Positions 23,458-32,289 of a DNA stretch of 50,731 bases are shown here, one piece after another. The stretch comes from an uncultured bacterium (GTDB lineage Bacteria; Cyanobacteriota; Vampirovibrionia; Gastranaerophilales; Gastranaerophilaceae). How positions within the stretch are numbered: the first letter of the stretch is position 1; every line of letters begins with the position of its first letter. The DNA lies in NCBI GenBank assembly GCA_902767275.1, contig CACXGY010000052.1, positions 1 through 50,731 on the forward strand. Direction: 5' to 3'. Under the pieces are notes generated by a model, which searched no databases, was not told where the DNA came from, and was given only the letters and a program-made list of their open reading frames with translations. The translations under genes were made by a program, and so were the position numbers.

Positions 23458-25683
23458 ATGGCATCGTCAAAAAAAGAAAAGGCTTTAGTAATAGTCGAAT
23501 CACCTGCAAAATCTAAAACAATAAAAAAGATTTTAGGTTCAAATTATACTATTGAAGCAAGTTTAGGACACGTTAGAGATTTATCATCAAAAAATGATTT
23601 AGGTTTTGATGTGAATAACGGGTTCAAGCCATCATTTGTAATTCTTCCCGATAAAAGAAAAGTAGTTACGAAACTAAACGCATTGGCAAAAGAGTCTGAT
23701 AAAATATATCTTGCTTCCGACCCTGACCGTGAAGGAGAAGCAATTGCATGGCACGTAAAAGAAGTCCTAAAAGTGCCTGATGATAAAATATACAGAATAG
23801 AATTTAATGAAATTACTCCAAAAGCGGTTAAGTATGCTGTTGAACATTCAAGACAAATAGATATGGATAAAGTTAAGGCTCAACAGACTCGCCAAATTCT
23901 TGATAAACTTGTAGGTTACAAACTGAGCCCTGTGTTATGGAAACAACTAGGGAATTATCATCTTTCAGCAGGACGTGTACAGTCTGTTGCACTAAGAATG
24001 ATATGCGAAAGAGAAGAAGAAATTGATGCATTCGTTCCTGTTGAATATTGGTCTGTCACAGTCGGACTTGAAAAGGATAAAAAATCTTTTGAAGCAGAAC
24101 TTGCTAAATTTGTGGGAAGTAAAATAGAAATTAATAATGAAGAAGAAGCATTAAAGATAAAATCTGATTTAGAAAATCCTAATCTTGAATATATAGTGTC
24201 AAATGTTTCAAAACGAGAAACAACAAGAAAACCTACCGCACCATTTATAACTTCTACATTACAAAGAGAAGCAAGTTCAAAATTAGGTTACGGTGTATCA
24301 AAGACAATGCAGATTGCTCAAAAACTATACGAAGGTATAGAACTTGAGGAAGGCTCTGTCGGGTTAATCACTTATATGAGAACCGACAGTGTCAGAGTGT
24401 CTGATGATGCTCAGGCTATGGCAAAAGATTTTATTTTGAATAACTACGGAGAAAAATATTATCCTACAAAACCTAATATATACGGTAAAAACAGTAAAAA
24501 TGTTCAAGATGCTCACGAAGCCATCAGACCGTCTTACCCTGAAAGAACACCTGAGAGTATAAAACAATATTTAACTAATGAACAATACAGATTGTATAAA
24601 CTAATTTGGAATAAGTTTATGTCTTCGCAAATGTCGCCTGCAAAAATTGCTAATAAGACAGTCGATATAACAGCAGGAGATTATGAATTAAAAACAGGAA
24701 CGAGCAAAGTTATTTTTGACGGATTTTTGAAACTGTACAAAGATGCGGAAGATGAAGAAGTTTCAAAAATTCCTGATTTATCAGAAGGAGATAAACTAAA
24801 ACTTAATGAGGTTGTACCAAAACAACATTTTACCCAACCGCCGCCAAGATATTCTGAAGCATCACTGGTAAAGGCTTTGGAAGAATATGGAATTGGCAGA
24901 CCTTCAACATACGCAAGTATTATCACAAAAATTCAACAACGTCAGTATGTTGAAAAACAAGATAAAGCACTTGTTCCGACTTTTTTAGGTAAAACCGTAT
25001 GCAAACAATTAGTAACACAGTTTTCTGATATTATGGATTATGCTTTCACGGCAGGCATGGAAGAAAAACTTGATGAAATTGCAGATAAAAAAGCCGTTTG
25101 GAACGAAGTTCTTCAAAATTTTTATAACCCGTTTATTGATACTGTGAACGATGTAATGTCAAATGCTCAAAAAATAAGAATAGAAAGTGATGTCACATGT
25201 CCTAATTGCGGAAGAAAAATGATAGTTCGCACAAACAGATACGGTCAGCAGTTCCTTGGTTGTTCAGGATATCCTGAATGTAAGACAATTTTGTCACTGG
25301 ATAAGACAGGTGCAGTAGTTAAAAATGATAATGAACCTCAACTTGCTGACGAAAAATGTGAAAAATGCGGTGGAGATTTATATATTAAAATAGGTCCTTA
25401 CGGACGATATACCGAATGTGCAGAATGTAAAGACCGAAAAAGTATAGTGAAAACAACAGGAGTTGTCTGCCCTAAATGCGGAAAAGGCGAAATTATAGAA
25501 CGTAAATCAAAACGTGGAGTTGTATTTTTCGGATGTAACAAGTATCCTGATTGTGATTTTGTTCTGTGGAATGAACCTACAGGAGAAAAATGTCCTAACT
25601 GTGGTTCTCTGCTTGTGAAAAGAACATTAAAAAGCGGCGATGTTATTGAATGTTCTAATCGTGCTTGCGGATATAAAAAATAG
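23458..25683 (+). CDS. topA: DNA topoisomerase I TopA
   Basis: Type IA topoisomerase, 741 aa, relaxing negative supercoils. TOPRIM domain at the start (ALVIVESPAKSKTIKKIL, ASDPDREGEAIAWH), active-site Tyr306 in GLITYMRTDS, and the conserved GIGRPSTYA. The C-terminus has four zinc-ribbon repeats, each with a CPxCG-type knuckle (CPNCGRKM, CEKCGGDL, CPKCGKGE, CPNCGSLL). AAGGAG precedes the ATG. It converges on surE with a 46-base gap. Confidence 0.97.
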   Translation: MASSKKEKALVIVESPAKSKTIKKILGSNYTIEASLGHVRDLSSKNDLGFDVNNGFKPSFVILPDKRKVVTKLNALAKESDKIYLASDPDREGEAIAWHVKEVLKVPDDKIYRIEFNEITPKAVKYAVEHSRQIDMDKVKAQQTRQILDKLVGYKLSPVLWKQLGNYHLSAGRVQSVALRMICEREEEIDAFVPVEYWSVTVGLEKDKKSFEAELAKFVGSKIEINNEEEALKIKSDLENPNLEYIVSNVSKRETTRKPTAPFITSTLQREASSKLGYGVSKTMQIAQKLYEGIELEEGSVGLITYMRTDSVRVSDDAQAMAKDFILNNYGEKYYPTKPNIYGKNSKNVQDAHEAIRPSYPERTPESIKQYLTNEQYRLYKLIWNKFMSSQMSPAKIANKTVDITAGDYELKTGTSKVIFDGFLKLYKDAEDEEVSKIPDLSEGDKLKLNEVVPKQHFTQPPPRYSEASLVKALEEYGIGRPSTYASIITKIQQRQYVEKQDKALVPTFLGKTVCKQLVTQFSDIMDYAFTAGMEEKLDEIADKKAVWNEVLQNFYNPFIDTVNDVMSNAQKIRIESDVTCPNCGRKMIVRTNRYGQQFLGCSGYPECKTILSLDKTGAVVKNDNEPQLADEKCEKCGGDLYIKIGPYGRYTECAECKDRKSIVKTTGVVCPKCGKGEIIERKSKRGVVFFGCNKYPDCDFVLWNEPTGEKCPNCGSLLVKRTLKSGDVIECSNRACGYKK

Positions 25684-25729
25684 AATGAGTAGTAGAATAA
25701 TAAAAATCGTTTGGTTTTATTCAACTATT

Positions 25730-26521
25730 TTAAAACCACGCTTTTTGACTTAAATCCCCTAACTCATTTTCTAATTCAGTCATAAATCCTTTACGGGTTA
25801 AATCATAAGTAATCGGAGTTATTGATATTTTGTTGTTTCTGACTGCTGCAATATCCGTTTTTGCATCTTCAGGTTCATTAATAATTTCACCCGCCATCCA
25901 ATAATAAACTTTCCCTCTTGGGTCAACCCGTCGTTCATAAGTATCTGTGAACATTCTTTTCCCTAATTCTGTTATTGCGACTCCGGATATATCTTCTTTT
26001 TCTAATCCCGGAACATTTATATTTAATACTGTCTTTGAAGGTATTGTATAATTATTAATTTTTTCAATAAATTTTGCGGTAAATTCCGCTGTTAATTTAA
26101 AATCTTCATATTCTGTATGCAAACTTGCAAGAGAAACAGCAATACTCGGAATTCCTAATAATGCCCCTTCCATAGCACAACTAACCGTACCTGAATATAG
26201 AATATCTCCGCCTAAATTTGGACCATGATTTATTCCTGAAATTACTAAATCAGGTAATTCATCATTAGACAAAATTGCATTAACCGCAATTTTAACACAA
26301 TCTCCCGGAGTCCCTGTTGTCATCCAACAACGCTTTGCTCCGTATTTTGAATCAACTTCTTCAACTCTTAAAGGAGTATGTAATGTTAATGAATGACCTG
26401 CCGCACTGCGTTCTCTGTCGGGTGCCACCACGTATACATTATAACAAGGAGATAACGCTTCTATCAATGCTCTTATCCCGTTTGCTAATATTCCGTCATC
26501 ATTTGATAATAATATATTCAT
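25730..26521 (-). CDS. surE: 5'/3'-nucleotidase SurE
   Basis: 263 aa. SurE dephosphorylates nucleoside monophosphates using a divalent metal and is linked to stationary-phase survival. The metal-binding NDDGI (residues 7-11), the phosphate-loop ISGINHGPNLGGDILYSGTV and AMEGALLGIPSIAVS are all present, and VAPDRERSAAGHSLTL is the usual second motif. GGAGAAATA precedes the ATG. Single gene, convergent with topA. Confidence 0.95.
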   Translation of the reverse strand: MNILLSNDDGILANGIRALIEALSPCYNVYVVAPDRERSAAGHSLTLHTPLRVEEVDSKYGAKRCWMTTGTPGDCVKIAVNAILSNDELPDLVISGINHGPNLGGDILYSGTVSCAMEGALLGIPSIAVSLASLHTEYEDFKLTAEFTAKFIEKINNYTIPSKTVLNINVPGLEKEDISGVAITELGKRMFTDTYERRVDPRGKVYYWMAGEIINEPEDAKTDIAAVRNNKISITPITYDLTRKGFMTELENELGDLSQKAWF

Positions 26522-26673
26522 TATTTCTCCTCTAAATTTGTATATATTAGTATAAACAACTTATAATGAAAAATCAATAATATTGTTGATAAATATTATC
26601 TCCCTGTCTATATCATATAGAATAATATATAATTTGTTTTAATCGGTATAATATTATAAAAAAGGAGATTATT

Positions 26674-26901
26674 ATGTTTGAATTATACATATTAGAACAC
26701 TGTCCGTATTGTAAAAAAGTCAGAAATTTTCTTGATGAAAACGAAATTGAATATACTATTATTGATACTTCTGAAAAAAGCAATGAAGAAGAACTCATAA
26801 GACTGGGCGGAAAAAGACAAGTACCATTTTTGGTTGATAAAGAACATAACGTTATGATGTACGAATCCGATGACATTATAGAATATATTAAATCATTGTA
26901 A
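26674..26901 (+). CDS. Glutaredoxin-family thiol reductase
   Basis: 75 aa thioredoxin-fold protein. CPYC (residues 10-13) is the dithiol active site of glutaredoxins; the cis-Pro TVPF-type motif is QVPFLV and the C-terminal YESDDIIEYI helix is standard. It probably reduces disulfides or glutathionylated proteins; a GCS2 glutamate-cysteine ligase in the window fits a glutathione pool. AAGGAG precedes the ATG. A -10-like TATAAT lies at 26647-26652 without a good -35. It is first in a five-gene run ending in bioC. Confidence 0.92.
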   Translation: MFELYILEHCPYCKKVRNFLDENEIEYTIIDTSEKSNEEELIRLGGKRQVPFLVDKEHNVMMYESDDIIEYIKSL

Positions 26902-26930
26902 AAAAAAGGTTTCTTTCATATAATCAAGAT

Positions 26931-27467
26931 ATGTTGAAAAAATATGAAAAATTTATAACTGATTTTCAAAAAAAGATTGATAAATATTTTAAGGAACAAT
27001 CAGAATATATATGTTGCAAGGAGGGTTGCTCTGCTTGTTGTGAAATAGGAGATTATCCGTTTACCCAACTTGAAATGATGTATCTTATGCAAGGTTTTAA
27101 ATCTCTGCCTCAAAATACACAAATAGAAGTTCGTAACAATCTTATGCAGATTAAAAATAACAGAGTTTCCACCCATCTGTTTTATAAATGTCCGTTTTTG
27201 ATTAATAACAGATGCAGTGTTTATCAATATCGTGGAATAACTTGCAGAACGTTTGGACTTGCATATTTATGCAAAGATAAAACTGTAAAACTTCCGGAAT
27301 GTGTTCACGAGGGTTTGTGCTATAGTAATGTATATAAAGACAATTATCTTTCGGTTGAACCTATAAAAGAGAGTTTGAATTTACTTGATATAACAGTCAG
27401 TAAACTCGCAAAAGATTATAAATTAGAATTTGGACCGAGCAGATCATTAATAGACTGGTTTCCATAA
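26931..27467 (+). CDS. YkgJ-family cysteine-cluster protein
   Basis: 178 aa. The eight-cysteine pattern of the YkgJ/Fe-S-type family is visible: C-C-x3-GC-x2-CC near residues 28-37, then CPFLINNRCSVYQYRGITCRTFG. The family is predicted to bind zinc or an Fe-S cluster; its reaction is unproven. It lies 30 bases after the glutaredoxin gene and 13 before bioF, so it is probably in one transcript with biotin synthesis, though a biotin role is not shown by the sequence. Confidence 0.85.
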   Translation: MLKKYEKFITDFQKKIDKYFKEQSEYICCKEGCSACCEIGDYPFTQLEMMYLMQGFKSLPQNTQIEVRNNLMQIKNNRVSTHLFYKCPFLINNRCSVYQYRGITCRTFGLAYLCKDKTVKLPECVHEGLCYSNVYKDNYLSVEPIKESLNLLDITVSKLAKDYKLEFGPSRSLIDWFP

Positions 27468-27479
27468 AAGAGAGTATAT

Positions 27480-28631
27480 ATGAATTTTAACGATGAATTA
27501 AAAGAATTAAAAAAGAAACATACATATAGACAAATTCCTAATATTACCGAAAAAGACGGGGAATATGTCATTGTTGACGGGAAAAAATTACTAAATCTTT
27601 CTTCAAATGATTATCTAAATTTAAGTACAAATGAAGATTTGGCAAAAGAATTTATCACTCAAAATCAAAGCGAACAGTTTCAATTTTCATCAGCATCGGC
27701 AAGACTCTTAAGCGGAACATCCTCTGTATACAGGGAACTTGAATTTGTGCTTGCTAAACTTTTCAAAAAAGAGTCCGCTCTAATATTCAATACAGGTTAT
27801 CAATGTAATTTAGGAGTTATTTCTACCTTAGCAAGAAAAGGAGATATAATTTTCTCCGATAAATTAAATCATGCCAGTATTATAGACGGAATGAAACTTT
27901 CAGAAGCAGATTTCAGAAGATATAAACACTTGGATTATAACCATTTGGAAGAACTGTTAAAAAAATACAGAAAAAAATATGATAAAGCCTTGATTGTTTC
28001 AGAATCTGTTTTTAGTATGGATGGAGATATCGCTGACATAAGAAAACTTGTTGAATTGAAACAGAAATATAATGCGATATTGATGATTGATGAAGCACAC
28101 GCATTTTGTTCAATAGATGATAATTGTGCAGGTATATCAGAAGGTTTTGATGTAGATATTATCACAGCAACGTTTGGAAAAGCACTGGGTTCTTTCGGGG
28201 CATTTGCGGTTTCAAATAAAACGATTATTAATTATTTAATAAATAAAGCACGTTCTTTTATATTCTCAACATCGATTCCACCCATTAATATTGCATGGAC
28301 AAAATGGCTTTTAACTAAAAAAATGGATTTTATACATAAACAAAAAAATAAACTCTCAAGATTAACTATTGGAGTTCAAAAATATTTAAAATCTTCAGAT
28401 ATAGAAACGGTATCACATTCACAAATAGTACCGATTGTGATTGGAGAAGATGAAAAAACAATAGAAATTGCTGAACAATTAAAAAAACTCGGATTTTTTG
28501 TAATGCCAATCAGACCTCCAACGGTTCCGCCAAATACTTCCAGATTAAGGCTCTCTTTAACTGCGGATTTAGAATTTGAAAGTGTAAAAACTATTATTGA
28601 TTATGTAAGAAATGAAATACAAGTGGATTAA
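27480..28631 (+). CDS. bioF: 8-amino-7-oxononanoate synthase BioF
   Basis: PLP enzyme that condenses pimeloyl-ACP with alanine, the first ring-forming step of biotin synthesis. 383 aa, usual length. Motifs: NLSSNDYLNL, SASARLLSGTSSVYRELE, NTGYQCNLG, DKLNHASIIDG, MIDEAHAFCS, and the PLP-binding K234 in TATFGKALGSFG. The related KBL and ALAS enzymes share the fold; bioG and bioC next door settle the assignment. The last 20 bases overlap bioG. Confidence 0.95.
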   Translation: MNFNDELKELKKKHTYRQIPNITEKDGEYVIVDGKKLLNLSSNDYLNLSTNEDLAKEFITQNQSEQFQFSSASARLLSGTSSVYRELEFVLAKLFKKESALIFNTGYQCNLGVISTLARKGDIIFSDKLNHASIIDGMKLSEADFRRYKHLDYNHLEELLKKYRKKYDKALIVSESVFSMDGDIADIRKLVELKQKYNAILMIDEAHAFCSIDDNCAGISEGFDVDIITATFGKALGSFGAFAVSNKTIINYLINKARSFIFSTSIPPINIAWTKWLLTKKMDFIHKQKNKLSRLTIGVQKYLKSSDIETVSHSQIVPIVIGEDEKTIEIAEQLKKLGFFVMPIRPPTVPPNTSRLRLSLTADLEFESVKTIIDYVRNEIQVD

Positions 28632-29235
28632 TAAAACAAATTCAAATAAATTAATTATTTTCTTTAACGGCTGGGGAATGGATGATTTTATAATTTCAAA
28701 TCTTCAACCGGAAAACTTTGACGTTATTATTTTTTATGACTACAATGATTTAAACATAGATATTAATTTATCCGAATACAAAGAAAAACACATAGTTGCA
28801 TGGTCTATGGGAGTAATGATTGCAACTCTGTTTGATTTTAATAATATTGTTTCTGCTACAGCATTATGCGGAACTCCTTTTCCTATAAATAATACTTACG
28901 GCATACCTGAAAAAATATATAATCTTACAATCAATGGTTTCAACGAAAAGTCTTTATCAAAATTTATGCACAGAATGTTTATCGAAAAACCTGATACAGA
29001 CAAATATTCAAACAGAACTCTTGAAAATCAAAAAAAAGAATTGATAAAAATGCTTGAATATAAACCAAACAATAATTTTCATTATACAAAAGCAATAATT
29101 GCCGACAGTGATATAATTATCCCAACAAAGAATCAACAAAACTATTGGGAAACAACCAATACAAGAACTGAAATAATTCATTCGGGACATTGTCCTTTTG
29201 ATTTATACTCACGCTGGTCAGAGATTATTGGTTGA
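28612..29235 (+). CDS. bioG: Pimeloyl-ACP methyl ester esterase BioG
   Basis: 207 aa alpha/beta hydrolase that removes the methyl group from pimeloyl-ACP methyl ester, ending the chain-extension stage of biotin synthesis. Nucleophile S65 in AWSMGVM, acid in IADSDIIIP, and His in HSGHCPFDLY; FFNGWGMDD near the start is the BioG (DUF452) signature and separates it from the BioH type. The ATG lies inside the end of bioF, so translation is coupled. Confidence 0.9.
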   Translation: MKYKWINKTNSNKLIIFFNGWGMDDFIISNLQPENFDVIIFYDYNDLNIDINLSEYKEKHIVAWSMGVMIATLFDFNNIVSATALCGTPFPINNTYGIPEKIYNLTINGFNEKSLSKFMHRMFIEKPDTDKYSNRTLENQKKELIKMLEYKPNNNFHYTKAIIADSDIIIPTKNQQNYWETTNTRTEIIHSGHCPFDLYSRWSEIIG

Positions 29236-29249
29236 CTTATAATATAAAT

Positions 29250-29972
29250 ATGGAAAAAGAACTGATAAAATTAAGATTTACCAAAAGTTTAAAAACATAT
29301 AGAGAAAATGCTATTGTTCAAAAACAAATGGCAGAAAATCTCTCAAAGATGATTACACCAAAAACTTTTAATAATATTCTTGAACTGGGCTGCGGTACAG
29401 GTTTTTTAACAGAACAAATTTATCATAATTTTCATTATAAAAATTATGATACTGTCGATATGGTTGACGGGTGTAAAAATTATATTAAAAAAATATCCGA
29501 TAATATTAATTTTATCTGTGCTGATATTGAAAACTTTGTTCCTGAAAAAAAATATGATTTAATCATTTCAAATGCCACTTTGCAATGGTTAGAAAATTTG
29601 CCTGATTATATAAATAAAATTTCAGAATATTTGAACAAAAACGGAATTTTTGCATTTACCTTATTCGGTAAAAATCACTTTAAAGAAATGAATTTGTTTT
29701 TAAAGAATAATTTAAAATATTATTCTTTAGAAGATATTCGTATAATATGTTCCGGATATACAATAAAAAATATAACCGAACAATCTATAAAACAAGAATT
29801 TAATACTCCAAAAGATGTTTTATATCATATTAAAAAAACCGGTGTAAATGCTCTCTCAAAAAGTTCATGGACAATATCGGATTATAAAAAGTTTAATGAA
29901 GAATATAAAAACTATTGTGATAATAATATATCATTAACGTATCATCCTTTATACGTTATTTTATCAAAATAA
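29250..29972 (+). CDS. bioC: Malonyl-ACP O-methyltransferase BioC
   Basis: 240 aa from the ATG at 29250; a TTG at 29232 overlaps the bioG stop. It is a class I SAM-dependent methyltransferase that masks the malonyl carboxylate so fatty-acid synthase can build the pimeloyl chain. The start LRFTKSLKTYRENAIVQKQMAE is typical of BioC; motif I is ILELGCGTGFLTE and the DLIISNATLQWLENL motif follows. With bioF and bioG it gives pimelate formation; bioA, bioD and bioB are outside the window. Confidence 0.93.
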   Translation: MEKELIKLRFTKSLKTYRENAIVQKQMAENLSKMITPKTFNNILELGCGTGFLTEQIYHNFHYKNYDTVDMVDGCKNYIKKISDNINFICADIENFVPEKKYDLIISNATLQWLENLPDYINKISEYLNKNGIFAFTLFGKNHFKEMNLFLKNNLKYYSLEDIRIICSGYTIKNITEQSIKQEFNTPKDVLYHIKKTGVNALSKSSWTISDYKKFNEEYKNYCDNNISLTYHPLYVILSK

Positions 29973-30051
29973 TTATTCAAAAACCTATTCTACTTGGTAA
30001 TATAAAGATTTTATCTGAATGATTATAATCTAATATCAAGGAGAAATATCT

Positions 30052-31065
30052 ATGGTAAAAATGCTTATATTCGATTTAAAAGATTCCGAAAAAGATTTCT
30101 TTAAAAATGATTTTTATACAGATTTTGATATAACTTTTTTCAAAGAAAGTTTAAATGAAGAAACAAAATTGACAATAAATGAATGTGATGAAACGGTAAT
30201 TTTATGCGTTTATTCTACTTCAAAAGTCACACACAAAGTTCTTGAAAAATTTAAAAATTTAAGAGTGATTGCCCTGCGTTCAAATAATTATGATAATATT
30301 GATATCCCTGTCTGTCGTGACAGAAATATTGCTGTTATGAATGTTAGTGAAAATGAAAATAATTCGATTGCACAATATGTCATAGGCACAATTTTTTCAA
30401 TGACAAGAAACCTTATAAGTGCCTCTATAGATTTTAAAGATAAAATCAAAAATTATGAACAGTATGAAGGCAGAGATATTAATAACTTAAAACTCGGAGT
30501 AATCGGAACAGGCAAAATAGGGAGCAGCGTGTGTAAACTCGCAAATCAATTAGGTATGAAAATATTTGCAAATGATTATATTATCAACAGAGATTTAACC
30601 GACTTTGTAGAATATCTTCCTCTCATTGAAGTATTAAGACTATCAGATGTTATAAGCATCCACATCCCGTATAATAAAGATTTTCATCATCTGATATCTT
30701 ATAAAGAATTTGAAATTATGAAAGATGGTTCATACATAATAAATACCTCACACGGAAAACTAATTAATACAATGGCATTATATAAAGCCATTCAGACAGG
30801 AAAATTGAACGGAGCAGCATTAGATGTTTTGGAATGCGGAAATTTATATATGAACTTGCAAAACTTTTATGAAACACATAAAGGATTAAAATATGATTGT
30901 TTAAAAACTTTATTAGTTATTCAGGAATTGATAAAATCTCCAAAGGTAATTATTACACCACACATTTCATATAATACAAAAGATTCCGCACAAAAAATAT
31001 TAAAATTAACTTTTAATAATATAAAAGATTATTATAAAGGATTACATACAAACAGAATAGTATAA
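30052..31065 (+). CDS. D-2-hydroxyacid dehydrogenase family protein with altered active site
   Basis: 337 aa, NAD-dependent D-2-hydroxyacid dehydrogenase fold, resembling D-lactate dehydrogenases. The nucleotide motif is GVIGTGKIGSS (149-159). The catalytic Glu (E261 in LDVLECG) and His (H304 in TPHISYNT) are present, but the Arg of the usual NT-S/A-RG motif is replaced: residues 231-235 read NTSHG. That Arg normally binds the substrate carboxylate, so the substrate or activity may differ. AAGGAG lies 9 bases before the ATG, and a TATAAT stands at 30024-30029 without a good -35. Confidence 0.85.
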   Translation: MVKMLIFDLKDSEKDFFKNDFYTDFDITFFKESLNEETKLTINECDETVILCVYSTSKVTHKVLEKFKNLRVIALRSNNYDNIDIPVCRDRNIAVMNVSENENNSIAQYVIGTIFSMTRNLISASIDFKDKIKNYEQYEGRDINNLKLGVIGTGKIGSSVCKLANQLGMKIFANDYIINRDLTDFVEYLPLIEVLRLSDVISIHIPYNKDFHHLISYKEFEIMKDGSYIINTSHGKLINTMALYKAIQTGKLNGAALDVLECGNLYMNLQNFYETHKGLKYDCLKTLLVIQELIKSPKVIITPHISYNTKDSAQKILKLTFNNIKDYYKGLHTNRIV

Positions 31066-31066
31066 T

Positions 31067-31096
31067 AAAAAGCGGATATTAAATATCCGCCTTTAT
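31067..31096. terminator. Shared terminator between convergent genes
   Basis: GCGGATAT (31072-31079) pairs with ATATCCGC (31083-31090) around a 3-base loop. The minus strand continues TTTTTATTAT, the plus strand CTTTATAG, so it serves the HEAT gene best and probably also the dehydrogenase gene. Confidence 0.75.
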
Positions 31097-31122
31097 AGTA
31101 AGTTATAGATTATTTTTAATTA

Positions 31123-31977
31123 TTATGCATTAACAGGTTTCTTTTGAGCGGTTGCACCCGGAATTGATTGCCAGTTAGCAGCCATAATCTTTTTGAAAGA
31201 TTTAAGAGCAGTATCTTCAAGTTCGCCAAGTTCTTCAGCATTCATAATAAGTTCTCTTAAAGGAAGTAATGCTCTTTGGTCACGAAGTACACCTAATGCT
31301 GCTGCTGCACCTGCTCTAACCAATTCATTTTCTTTTTCATTCTTCATAACTTCAACCAAAGCAGGAACTGCTTTTGTATCATTTAATTTCCCTAATGAAG
31401 TTACTGCATAAATTCTAACGTTAACCCATTCGTCATACAACATGTTGATAATTTTATCAACTGCTTTTTTATTTCCTATTTCGCCTAACGCTCTTGTAGC
31501 ATCACAACGAACATTAACTTTTTCGTGGTCTAAAGAACCCATCAAAGCATCTGTTGCAACATCACCGATTTCGATTAATGCATCTGTTGCTGTGATACAT
31601 ACTTGAGGATTTTCATCATTAAGTGCTTCAACTAACGGTTCAACAACAATCTTACCGCCTAAACGACCTAATGCACGAGCCGCACGAACTCTTACATCTA
31701 CGTTTCTATCTTCTCTTAATGATTCAATTAAATATTCTGTTGCTTTTGAATCACCTAACTCACCTAACGCTCTTGCTGCATATAAACGAACAGAACCATT
31801 TTTATCATTTCTCAATACATCGATTAATGGTTCAACGGCATTTGAATCGCCCATTTCGCCTAACACTCTTGCAGCGTTATATCTAACTTTTTCTGAACTG
31901 CTGGTTCTTAAATCAGTTAATAGTTCTTCAAAAGATTTTTTTACTTGTTTCTTCTTTCCAATTACAGATATTGTCAT
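31123..31977 (-). CDS. HEAT-repeat (PBS-lyase-like) protein
   Basis: 284 aa of about seven HEAT-like repeats of 31 residues, each close to VR-x-AA-RALGELGDS-x-A-x-PLI-x-L. This subtype is found in cyanobacterial phycobilin lyases CpcE/F and in NblB, but also in many unrelated scaffold proteins; no phycobilisome gene is in the window. It is probably a binding scaffold. GGAGG precedes the ATG. Confidence 0.88.
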   Translation of the reverse strand: MTISVIGKKKQVKKSFEELLTDLRTSSSEKVRYNAARVLGEMGDSNAVEPLIDVLRNDKNGSVRLYAARALGELGDSKATEYLIESLREDRNVDVRVRAARALGRLGGKIVVEPLVEALNDENPQVCITATDALIEIGDVATDALMGSLDHEKVNVRCDATRALGEIGNKKAVDKIINMLYDEWVNVRIYAVTSLGKLNDTKAVPALVEVMKNEKENELVRAGAAAALGVLRDQRALLPLRELIMNAEELGELEDTALKSFKKIMAANWQSIPGATAQKKPVNA

Positions 31978-32289
31978 TTAGATAACCTCCGACATACAAT
32001 ATTAAATAATCTACACTAACTTACTCTTATATAAAAACATTTTGTTTTAATTTATTGCCTAATTTTTGTTGATTATGTACTTTTATTAAGATTGTTTTCA
32101 TATAAATTTTGTCCATCTCCTGTTTAAGGGTAAAAATTACACTTAATCAGTAATAGTAATATACCATATTTTTTGAAATTTTACTCTAGTACTAATTATA
32201 TTTGGTTGGATAATTTAACTTTTTTTAAAAAACATGACTTAAAACCCCGTCATACCGCTATTTCATAAATCAACATTATTTACAATTTA
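31978..32289. other. Intergenic region with no gene seen
   Basis: The 312-base gap between the histidine kinase stop and the HEAT gene start is A/T-rich. Only a weak 5-bp hairpin (ATGAC/GTCAT near 32240) and a TATATAAG sequence on the minus strand near 32030 were noted; no gene, strong terminator or full promoter is evident. Confidence 0.5.

Noticed and set aside
25700..25735. Terminator between topA and surE
   Set aside because: Only A/T-rich stems of six or seven pairs (GGTTTT/AAAACC), one overlapping the surE stop; too weak to call.
31123..31977. Phycobilin lyase (CpcE/F) or NblB
   Set aside because: The HEAT repeats fit, but no phycobiliprotein genes are present and the repeat type is widespread; kept as a generic HEAT protein.
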